Source of the DNA: Alphaproteobacteria bacterium
Lineage (GTDB): Bacteria > Myxococcota_A > UBA796 > GCA-2862545
Direction of reading: 5' to 3'
Assembly: GCA_020632875.1 (NCBI GenBank)
Contig: JACKET010000019.1
Location: 1-64,000 of the forward strand
Length of the DNA stretch: 64,000 nt
Part shown: piece by piece, positions 21,227 through 28,493 of the stretch
Layout of the letters: each line of letters begins with the position of its first letter
Position numbering within the stretch: the first letter of the stretch is position 1
The notes under the pieces: model-generated
The model's input: the letters and a program-made list of their open reading frames with translations, nothing else
The model's database searches: none
What the model was told of the DNA's origin: nothing
Program-made: the position numbers and the translations under genes

Positions 21227-22198
21227 CTACGCGGCTTCTTCGCGGATCCGCCCGCTCTCGCGGAGCAGACGGAGCGCGTCGCGCTCGAGCTGGCGCACCC
21301 GCTCGCGGGACAGCGAGATGCCGCGCCCCACCTCGGACAGCGTGCGGCTCGGGCGGCCGTCGAGGCCGTAGCGCTGGATGATCACCAGGCGGTGGCGCTC
21401 GGGGAGGACGCTCGACATGCCCTCGAGCATGCGCGCGAGCTCTTGCTGCTGCACCATCGAGTCGTCGGCGCCCTCGGCCTCCTCGTCGGCCAGGAAGTGC
21501 CCGACCTGACGCGCCTTGCGGCCGTCTTCGACGGGCTCTTCGATCGACACGGTGGTGCCGCGCGAGAGCAGGAACTCGACGCGCTCGCGCTCGAGACCCA
21601 CCTCTTCGGCGAGGTCGTTCATGCCGTACTCGACCCCCTGCGAATCGAGGCGCTTCATCGCCTTGCGCAGGTTGCGGAGCTGCTCGACCGCGCACCCGGG
21701 CAGGCGCACCGGGCGGCCGGTGTGATCGATCGCGCGGGTCATCTGAGCGCGCACCCACCACTTTGCGTAGGTACTGAACCGGATCCCGCGGTCGGGCTCG
21801 AACCGGCGGGCGGCGTTCAGCAGCCCGATGTACCCCTCCTGCACGAGGTCGGGCTCGTCGAGGAAGGGACCGGCGAGCTTGCGGGCCTCGCCGTGGGCGA
21901 TGCGGCGGCCGGACATCGCGAGGGTCCACGCGACATCCTCGGCGCGCTGCCAGTGGCCCTTGGCCTCACGGGCGGCGGCGCGGATGGACGAATCGGACCG
22001 CGAAGCCTCCCACGCGGCGTCGACGGCGCGCTGCAGGCGATCGACCTTGCCCGCACGCGTGCGCTCGGCGCGCTTCGGCTTCTCGGTGAGGATGGCCATC
22101 GCGACATCGACGCTGTGGAGAGCATCCTCGGCCGCAGCCTCGGCCTCGAGGATCTGCTGCGCGAGCGACTTCTCCTGATCTGCATCCAAGCGAGCCAT
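21227..22198 (-). CDS. Sigma-70 family RNA polymerase sigma factor
   Basis: A 323-residue sigma factor of the RpoD/RpoH/RpoS lineage rather than the ECF type. Region 2 is clear: DLVQEGYIGLLNAARRFEPD, then RFSTYAKWWVRAQMTRAI, the region 2.3-2.4 melting and -10 segment. Region 3 follows, and region 4 ends in LSRERVRQLERDALRLL, the -35 helix-turn-helix. The first 90 residues are a charged helical extension without region 1.1. It is probably an alternative (group 2 or 3) factor. The 5' region contains a perfect 11-bp dyad (22259-22292), and it lies downstream of trpF and the protease. Confidence 0.92.
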   Translation of the reverse strand: MARLDADQEKSLAQQILEAEAAAEDALHSVDVAMAILTEKPKRAERTRAGKVDRLQRAVDAAWEASRSDSSIRAAAREAKGHWQRAEDVAWTLAMSGRRIAHGEARKLAGPFLDEPDLVQEGYIGLLNAARRFEPDRGIRFSTYAKWWVRAQMTRAIDHTGRPVRLPGCAVEQLRNLRKAMKRLDSQGVEYGMNDLAEEVGLERERVEFLLSRGTTVSIEEPVEDGRKARQVGHFLADEEAEGADDSMVQQQELARMLEGMSSVLPERHRLVIIQRYGLDGRPSRTLSEVGRGISLSRERVRQLERDALRLLRESGRIREEAA

Positions 22199-22258
22199 TG
22201 CGACCTCCCACCAGTCGGCGCGGATTGCTCCGCGAGTGACTCATCCTTTCACCCGATT

Positions 22259-22292
22259 CACGATTTGTTCAAGGCCTGTTCAACAAATCGTG
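22259..22292 (-). promoter_or_regulatory. Perfect 11-bp dyad upstream of the sigma-factor gene
   Basis: CACGATTTGTT (22259-22269) and AACAAATCGTG (22282-22292) form a perfect inverted repeat around 12 nt that hold TTCAA words. It is AT-rich for this genome. On the sigma-gene strand, TTGAAC occurs twice inside it and could serve as a -35 box; a fair -10 is not obvious. An operator is more likely than a terminator, because no T-run follows. Confidence 0.5.
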
Positions 22293-22360
22293 ACATTGGC
22301 GTACAGATTGAGTCCCCGCAGTTCTGAAAGCCCCGTACCCACGGGGACTGGCGCGAGTAT

Positions 22361-23329
22361 TCACACGCGACGGCGCCGTGACAAGAGGAGGAGCGCGATC
22401 CAGATCCCAGGTGCGCAAAACCTGTTCATCAGAGTGGAGCAGCCCTTCGGCCCATCGCCGCCGGACTCCCCCGTCGCGAGCACCACCGGGAGGCAGTCGG
22501 GGTCGGGCAGCGGGCAGTACAGGTCGCACACATCGTCGTCGTAGCGGCCGTTCGCCATGCAGAGGTCGCGCGTGCCGTGCACCGCCTCGACCTGGTCGAG
22601 GATCCAGTCGACCCCGACGTCCGTGCGCGTGCTGCCGGACGTGATCCGGCATTCGACGTCGCCCCACGAGTGGATGGCCCACTGCTCGAGGCGGCCGTCG
22701 GGCAGCGTCGCGTACATCGGCCCGCCGCTGTCGCCCGAGCAGATGTTCGACCCGCCGTTGTCGGCGTTGTCGGAGATCAGGTACATCTCGTCGAAGTCGC
22801 TGATCGTCAGCGAGGCGGAGCGCTTGATGCCCGAGCCCGCCCCCGTCTCGTCGATGCCGTACCCGACCGACCGCAGCACCGTGCCGACGTCTGCGGGCTC
22901 GATGGGGCGGGTGCGGAAGAACACGGCGTCGACCGGCGACGGCTCGGCGAGCACCACGACGGCGAAGTCGAACTCCCCCACCGTGCCGGGGCCGAGTGGG
23001 ATGTAGTCGGGGTGCAGCGCCGCGGACTCGATGCCGATCGAGACCTCGGGGTCGGCCGCGACCTCGCCGAACCGCACGCTGCCGAACTGGACCACGGCCT
23101 CGAGCGGCACCTCGCCGGAGCAGTGCGCGGCGGACAGGACCACGCGTGGCGTGATGACGCTGCCGGTGCAGACGTGGATCGGGCCCACGCCGAGCGACAC
23201 GGTGGACGGGTACCCCGGCTCGTCGTCGCCGTTGACGATGAAGACCTCGGCGCGATCCGGCGGCGCGGCGAGCGTGGTCTCGCCCTGGGCCGTCGGGGGG
23301 GCCGCGAGCGCCGCGGTGAGCCAGATCAT
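22361..23329 (-). CDS. Trypsin-family serine protease with MYXO-CTERM-like tail
   Basis: An exported S1 protease of 322 residues. After a short signal (LTAALAAPPTAQG), the protease domain begins VFIVNGDDEPGYPSTV. The catalytic triad is complete: His69 in LSAAHC, Asp121 in EFDFAVVVL and Ser201 in CSGDSGGP. The residue matching trypsin Asp189 is Asn195, so cleavage after Lys or Arg is unlikely. The C-terminus has a Gly-Cys, a hydrophobic stretch (APGIWIALLLL) and SRRRRV. This is the tripartite layout of MYXO-CTERM-type sorting tails and suggests surface anchoring. The ATG overlaps the trpF stop (ATGA). Confidence 0.9.
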   Translation of the reverse strand: MIWLTAALAAPPTAQGETTLAAPPDRAEVFIVNGDDEPGYPSTVSLGVGPIHVCTGSVITPRVVLSAAHCSGEVPLEAVVQFGSVRFGEVAADPEVSIGIESAALHPDYIPLGPGTVGEFDFAVVVLAEPSPVDAVFFRTRPIEPADVGTVLRSVGYGIDETGAGSGIKRSASLTISDFDEMYLISDNADNGGSNICSGDSGGPMYATLPDGRLEQWAIHSWGDVECRITSGSTRTDVGVDWILDQVEAVHGTRDLCMANGRYDDDVCDLYCPLPDPDCLPVVLATGESGGDGPKGCSTLMNRFCAPGIWIALLLLSRRRRV

Positions 23330-24003
23330 CGGACCTCCGGAGCGGCAGCGCGCACCGCCGCCACGAACGAACGTAGCTTCTGCGGGTCGAGCCGTCCGCC
23401 GGTGCGCACGCCCGTGCACAGATCGACGCCGAACGGCCGGACCTTCGCGATGGCCTCACCCACGTTGTCGGCGTTCAGGCCGCCCGCGAGCCACACCGGG
23501 ACCGGGCTCTCGGCGACGATGAGCGCGCTCACGTCCCAGTCGTGCGTGCGGCCGGTGCCGCCGAGCTCCTTGAAGTCGGCGCCGGGCGCGCCGCTGTCGA
23601 GCAGCAGCGCGTGGGCGTGACGCGCGGCGGCGCTCGCGTACTGCAGCGACGACGGGTCGCCGACGTGCACCACGGCCACCACGCGGGCCGACGTGCGCTC
23701 GCGGACCGCGGAGAGCACGGCCGGATCGACGTGATCACAGATCTGCACGACATCCACGCCGGTCAGCCGGACGTGCGCCACGATGCCCTCGACGTCGAGC
23801 CGGCTCGTGAGGAGGAACCGGGAGACCCCGGGCGGCGTGAGGCCTGCCAGCCGCGTGATCAGGACGTCGTCGACCACCCCGGGCCCGGACGGCATGTCGG
23901 AGACCAGCCCGACGGCCTGCGCCCCGGCCTCCACGGCCAGCGCGAGCTCCTCTTCCGAGGCGATGCAGCAGATCTTCACGCGGACCACGGCTTCCCTTCC
24001 CAT
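23326..24003 (-). CDS. trpF: Phosphoribosylanthranilate isomerase
   Basis: A TIM-barrel enzyme of tryptophan synthesis converting phosphoribosylanthranilate to CdRP. VKICC carries the catalytic Cys (residue 12), the general acid is the Asp in ALLLDSGAPG, and the phosphate loop is WLAGGLNADNV with GVDLCTGVR. The 225-residue length is normal. Differences from the usual motifs (KICC for KICG, DLCTGV for DVSSGV) suggest a diverged member. No other trp gene is nearby, and it is coupled by ATGA to a protease gene, which is unusual. The start could also be the GTG 15 bp inside, which follows GGAAGGG. Confidence 0.82.
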   Translation of the reverse strand: MGREAVVRVKICCIASEEELALAVEAGAQAVGLVSDMPSGPGVVDDVLITRLAGLTPPGVSRFLLTSRLDVEGIVAHVRLTGVDVVQICDHVDPAVLSAVRERTSARVVAVVHVGDPSSLQYASAAARHAHALLLDSGAPGADFKELGGTGRTHDWDVSALIVAESPVPVWLAGGLNADNVGEAIAKVRPFGVDLCTGVRTGGRLDPQKLRSFVAAVRAAAPEVR

Positions 24004-24054
24004 CGATGGTTGCTCTTTGCGGTAACCTCACGCCGTGCAGCCGTCGGTCACGCG

Positions 24055-27000
24055 ATGATCCGCCCAATCCCGGTCGGGCCCTTCGATCTCCTCAGCCTCG
24101 TCGGCAAGGGCGGGATGGGCGAGGTGTGGCAGGGCATCCACCGCGACCAGAACATCCCGGTCGCCGTGAAGGTCATCACCGCCGACGCCGCGCGCCAGGA
24201 GCGGTACCTCGAGGCCTTCCGGAACGAGGTCAAGGCGGTGGCCCGGCTCGATCACCCCGGCATCGTGTGGGTCTTCGACTACGGCACCATCTCCGAAGAC
24301 GCCGAGAACGAGTCGGATGGCGCGCTCGTCGCGGGCAGCCCGTACCTCACGATGGAGTACGCGAGCGGCGGCACGCTCCACGGCCTGATGAAAGAGCTCG
24401 ACTGGCCCGCCGTGAAGCGCGTGCTGCTCGAGCTGCTCGACGCCCTCGCCCACGCGCACGCGCGCGGCGTGATCCATCGCGACCTGAAGCCGGGCAACGT
24501 GCTGCTCTCCCGCATGGGCGACGTGCGACCGGGCCTGAAGCTCACCGACTTCGGCATCGCGCGCGCGATGGACTTCAAGCCCGAGGAGACCGGGAGCAAG
24601 CCGCTCGGCACGCTGCACTACATGGCGCCCGAGCAGGTGAAGGCCGAGTGGCGCGAGCAGGGCCCCTGGACCGACCTCTACGCCGTCGGCTGCATGGCCT
24701 ACCGGTTCACGACGGGCCAGCTCCCGTTCAAGGGCATGCGGACGGCGGCGCTGATGCACGCCCAGATCCACAAGATGCCCCCTCCCCCGGTGCCGCGCTT
24801 CGACGTGCCCGACGGCCTCGTCGACTGGATCTGGACCCTCATCGCGAAAGACCCGATGGGCCGGTTCCGCCGCGCGGCCGACGCGGCCCACGCGCTCCTC
24901 TCCATGAAGGATCCGGAGGGCGTCGACGGCAGCGACATCACGTCCCTCGCGGCGCAGTTCAACAGCGGCACCCGCCTGCCCCCCGACGACTCCAGCCACT
25001 CCCTGCCCGGCGACTTCGAGCCCACCGCGCTCGTCCCCGACGTGGCGCTCGAGGAGTCCGACCCCGAGCCGTCGGATCTGATGGAGTCCCGCGAGCTTGC
25101 GCGGCTCATGAAGACGCGACCGCCGCAGCCCCGCACCTGGCGCCGGCCCATCCCCTCCCGCCCGTCGCCGAAGCTGCACGGCGCGGGGCTCGGGCTGTGG
25201 GGCATCCGCACCGTGCCGCTCGTCGGGCGCGAGGCCGAGCGCGACCTGCTGTGGAACGCCCTGCGCGAGGGCAAGCGCCGCCGCACGCCCCGCCTGGTCG
25301 TCGTCCGCGGGCCCACGGGCACCGGGAAGACCCGCCTCACCGAGTGGATCGGGCAGCGCGCCGAAGAGGTCGGAGCCGCCATCCTGCTCGACGGGCAGTG
25401 CGTCGCGGGGGCCCCGACCGGCCACGGCCTGCAGGATCTCATGATCCGCATGCTCCGCACGGATCAGCTCGAGCCCGACGAGATGCTCGAGCGCGTCGCC
25501 GAGGTCATGGGGGCGCGGGGCCACGACGACCCCGATCTGCACAAGGCGCTCTGCGCGCTGTGCTCGCCCGACGGCATCTTCGAGGGCGTCCAGCCCCAGG
25601 GCACCGCGCGCTACGCCGCCGTGGCCGTGGTGCTCCAGGCTTGGTCCACCGAGCGCCCGCTCTACCTGATGTTCGACAACGCGCACTTCGACCCCGACAT
25701 CCTGGCGTTCGCCCGGTGGATCATGGCGCGTCCGCTCGAGCAGCCCATCCCGGGCCTGCTGACGCTGGTCGTGCGCGACGAAGACCTCGCCGAGACGCCC
25801 GACACCGCGGCCGAGATCAAGCAGATCTGCGAGCACGGCTCCACCGTCGTGGTCGAGCTGCAGGGCCTCAAGCGCAGCCACCGCTCCATCCTCGTGCGCG
25901 AGCTGCTGGGCCTCGAGCCGGTCCTCGCGGCCCAGGTCGAGCGCCGCACCGGCGGGAACCCGCTGTTCACCATCCAGCTCGTCGGCGAGTGGATCGAGGC
26001 GAACCACCTGGTGGTCGGCCCCGACGGCTTCATGCTGCGCGACAAGGAGCAGGCGAACATCCCCCGGTCGCTCGACGAGGTCTGGAAGGAGCGCCACATG
26101 CGCATCCTGCAGGACCTCCCGGCGAACGCGCGCATCATGCTCGAGCGGGCCGCCGTGCTCGGCGATCGCGTCGATCTCATCGAGTGGTCGCAGGTCTGCG
26201 ACGACCCCGAGGGCCTGCGCGCCCGCGAGGGCCAGGTGTACTTCAAGCCCGATGCGGCCCGCACCCGGCACCTGCTCACGTCTCGCCTGCTCGCGTCGTA
26301 CCTCGCCGAGGAGACCGACGACGGCTGGCGCTTCACGCACGGGATGTTCCGCGAGACCATCCTCGATGCGGCCCGTCGCGCCGGGCGTCTGCAGGAGGCG
26401 CACCGCGCCGCGGCAACGATGCTCGAGATCAAGGGAGAGGGGGGCGGCGACCTCGAGCGGCAGGCCGTCCACCTCGTCCAGGGCGGCGCACCCGAGAAGG
26501 CCCTCCCCCTCCTGTTCGAGGCCGTGAAGCTCCGCAGCCGGATCAGCCTCCCCGCCGCGCTCGAGCTGGTCGGGCGCGCCGAGACGGCCCTCCGCGACGC
26601 CGGCGTCGCCCAGTCCGACGTGGCCTGGGGGACGATCGGGCTGTCCCGCTGCCAGCTCTTCATGCGGCTCGGGCGCTACCAGCTCGCGCGCGAGCACCTC
26701 GATCGCCTCCTCGAAGACGCGACGATGCACGACTGGGACGACGTCCGGACGGCGACGCGCCTGTTGAGCATCGAGCTCGGGCTGCAGCTCGAGGACGCCG
26801 CTGCGCTCGACGAGGTGCTCGCCCTCTCGGCCGATCTCGGCGACCGGGCGACGCTGGAGCAGAAGATCGCGATCGCGTCGTTCCGCAGCGAGCTCTACGC
26901 GCGCCAGGGCGACTCCCAGAAGGCCTTCGCCGCCGCGGGAGACGTGGTCCGCTACACCCAGGGCCTCGACGACGAGGTCCAGCAGGCCACGGCGTGGGCG

Positions 27001-27633
27001 CTGATGGGGCGGCGGTGCTTCGAGCGGGGCGAGCACGAGGAGGCGCTGACGCTCCACACCCACGCCGCGCAGGTGTTCCGGAAGCACGAGCGCGCCGTCC
27101 AGCTCGCGGCCTCGCTGCTCGCCCTCGGCGTGACGTATGCGGAGCGCGGCGATCTGCGAGCTGCGAACACGAAGATGCGCGAGGCCATGAAGGTCTACCG
27201 CCTCACGGGGAGCGCGGATCTGGTGCACGCGCTCGTCGCCTACGGCGAGCTCCTCCTCGTCGCCGAGAACTGGCGCGACGCGGTGGTCGTGTGGACCCAC
27301 GCCGCCCGGCACGCCCAGGAGCACAAGGCGCCGTCCCTCCAGCTCCACACGCTCGCGGGGCTCCTCGTCTGCTCGGCGGGGCTCAAGGACTGGACCGCCT
27401 GCGCCCGCCACCTCACCGACGGCGAGCGCGCGAGCGAGCGCCTCCGCAGCTTCCGTGACCGGAAGACCGCGCCGATGCTCGAAGAGACCGCCGACCTGAT
27501 GCGGCGTCGCAAGCGCCCCGAGCTCGCGATGCGAACGCTGCGCCTCGCGCGCAGAATCCTGCGCGGCTCGGGAGACGACGAGGGAGTTCGGCGGGTCGAG
27601 CGGAAGATGGACGAGCTGTCCGAGGTGACGTGA
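24055..27633 (+). CDS. Ser/Thr protein kinase fused to ATPase and TPR-like solenoid
   Basis: A cytoplasmic protein of 1192 residues resembling PknK-type multidomain regulators. The Hanks kinase domain is at about 8-270: GKGGMGEVW loop, VAVKV lysine, HRDLKPGN with catalytic Asp143, DFG and YMAPEQ. After a Pro-rich linker, an AAA/NACHT-like ATPase starts with Walker A GPTGTGKTRL (about 419). The Walker B position reads LYLMFDNAH, with Asn where Asp or Glu is usual. Residues 760-1192 form TPR-like helical repeats, probably a sensing or scaffolding surface. It is divergent from trpF across 51 bp, and probably phosphorylates partners in the same cluster. Confidence 0.92.
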   Translation: MIRPIPVGPFDLLSLVGKGGMGEVWQGIHRDQNIPVAVKVITADAARQERYLEAFRNEVKAVARLDHPGIVWVFDYGTISEDAENESDGALVAGSPYLTMEYASGGTLHGLMKELDWPAVKRVLLELLDALAHAHARGVIHRDLKPGNVLLSRMGDVRPGLKLTDFGIARAMDFKPEETGSKPLGTLHYMAPEQVKAEWREQGPWTDLYAVGCMAYRFTTGQLPFKGMRTAALMHAQIHKMPPPPVPRFDVPDGLVDWIWTLIAKDPMGRFRRAADAAHALLSMKDPEGVDGSDITSLAAQFNSGTRLPPDDSSHSLPGDFEPTALVPDVALEESDPEPSDLMESRELARLMKTRPPQPRTWRRPIPSRPSPKLHGAGLGLWGIRTVPLVGREAERDLLWNALREGKRRRTPRLVVVRGPTGTGKTRLTEWIGQRAEEVGAAILLDGQCVAGAPTGHGLQDLMIRMLRTDQLEPDEMLERVAEVMGARGHDDPDLHKALCALCSPDGIFEGVQPQGTARYAAVAVVLQAWSTERPLYLMFDNAHFDPDILAFARWIMARPLEQPIPGLLTLVVRDEDLAETPDTAAEIKQICEHGSTVVVELQGLKRSHRSILVRELLGLEPVLAAQVERRTGGNPLFTIQLVGEWIEANHLVVGPDGFMLRDKEQANIPRSLDEVWKERHMRILQDLPANARIMLERAAVLGDRVDLIEWSQVCDDPEGLRAREGQVYFKPDAARTRHLLTSRLLASYLAEETDDGWRFTHGMFRETILDAARRAGRLQEAHRAAATMLEIKGEGGGDLERQAVHLVQGGAPEKALPLLFEAVKLRSRISLPAALELVGRAETALRDAGVAQSDVAWGTIGLSRCQLFMRLGRYQLAREHLDRLLEDATMHDWDDVRTATRLLSIELGLQLEDAAALDEVLALSADLGDRATLEQKIAIASFRSELYARQGDSQKAFAAAGDVVRYTQGLDDEVQQATAWALMGRRCFERGEHEEALTLHTHAAQVFRKHERAVQLAASLLALGVTYAERGDLRAANTKMREAMKVYRLTGSADLVHALVAYGELLLVAENWRDAVVVWTHAARHAQEHKAPSLQLHTLAGLLVCSAGLKDWTACARHLTDGERASERLRSFRDRKTAPMLEETADLMRRRKRPELAMRTLRLARRILRGSGDDEGVRRVERKMDELSEVT

Positions 27634-27641
27634 CGCGGTTC

Positions 27642-27670
27642 TTGACGGAGCCGGTCCTGAACGGAACAAT
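27642..27670 (+). promoter_or_regulatory. Sigma-70-like promoter inside the kinase cluster
   Basis: TTGACG (27642-27647), a 17-bp spacer and AACAAT (27665-27670) lie between the first kinase and the exported-protein gene. The spacing and boxes match the promoter at 7729-7757. GAGGG precedes the ATG at 27687, leaving a very short leader. The second kinase may thus be expressed independently of the first. Confidence 0.5.
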
Positions 27671-27686
27671 CCCGCGAGGGTTGAGA

Positions 27687-28487
27687 ATGATCGCGATCTG
27701 GACGGGCCTGCTCCTCGCGAGCGCCCACGCCATCGAATGTGTGAAACCGGTGAGCCCCGCCGAGCTCGACGAGGCCCTGGCGAAGGCCGAGACCGAGTAC
27801 GTCGACCTCAACGAGATCGGGTTCCGCGACCGCGTGAACGAGGCTGCGGGCCTGCTGCTGCCGTGCCTCGCCGACCCGCTCCCCCTCGAGACCGTCGCCC
27901 ACCACCACCGCGTGATGGCGATGCACCTCCTGATGATCGGCGACGAGCCGGGAGCGCTGAAGGCCGTCGAGGCCGCCAAGGTCGCACAGCCCGACTACGC
28001 CTTCCCCGACGAGCTCCTGCCCGCCGACCATCCCGTGCGGGCGCACTACGACGCCTACGCCCCCGAGGTCGCGACGCGCACGGTACCCGAGCCGCGCTCC
28101 GGCAGCATCGCGTTCGACGGTGCGAACAGCCGCAAGCGGCCGAAGACCCACCCCACCATCGCCCAGCTGTTCGACCCGCAGGGCCTCGCGCAGAGCACGA
28201 CGTACCTCGGCCCGCGCGACCCGCTGCCGCCCTACCGCGCCATCCCCCGCCAGCGGAACATGCTGATCGTGGGCAGCGGCGCGTCGCTCGCGGTGTCGGG
28301 CCTGATGTACGGCCTGGCCTGGGGCCAGCGCGGCAACCTCTTCAAGAGCGCGCAGGATCAGTCGCTCTCGGCCGACGTGCTCGACGGGAAGCGCGCCCGC
28401 ACCAACGCGCTCACGTTCACGAGCGGCGCGTTCTTCGGGATCGCGGTCGGGGCGGGCGTCGGCGCCGCGCTCATCGGAGAGCGCTGA
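27687..28487 (+). CDS. Exported or membrane hypothetical protein
   Basis: A 266-residue protein with a signal peptide (IWTGLLLASAHA). A soluble domain contains a helical-repeat-like stretch of about 110 residues with a Cys pair (ECVKP and LLPCLADP). Two Gly/Ala-rich hydrophobic segments lie near the C-terminus (about 190-213 and 235-262). I chose the ATG at 27687 because it follows GAGGG and gives a clean signal peptide; an in-frame upstream start overlaps the previous gene. It sits 6 bp before a transmembrane kinase gene and could be the kinase's envelope partner. Confidence 0.78.
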   Translation: MIAIWTGLLLASAHAIECVKPVSPAELDEALAKAETEYVDLNEIGFRDRVNEAAGLLLPCLADPLPLETVAHHHRVMAMHLLMIGDEPGALKAVEAAKVAQPDYAFPDELLPADHPVRAHYDAYAPEVATRTVPEPRSGSIAFDGANSRKRPKTHPTIAQLFDPQGLAQSTTYLGPRDPLPPYRAIPRQRNMLIVGSGASLAVSGLMYGLAWGQRGNLFKSAQDQSLSADVLDGKRARTNALTFTSGAFFGIAVGAGVGAALIGER

Positions 28488-28493
28488 GTCGCG

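Noticed and set aside
24028..27669. A minus-strand open frame of about 1200 residues opposite the kinase gene
   Set aside because: Low-complexity Leu/Glu/Arg composition without motifs. The plus strand encodes an intact kinase-ATPase protein.
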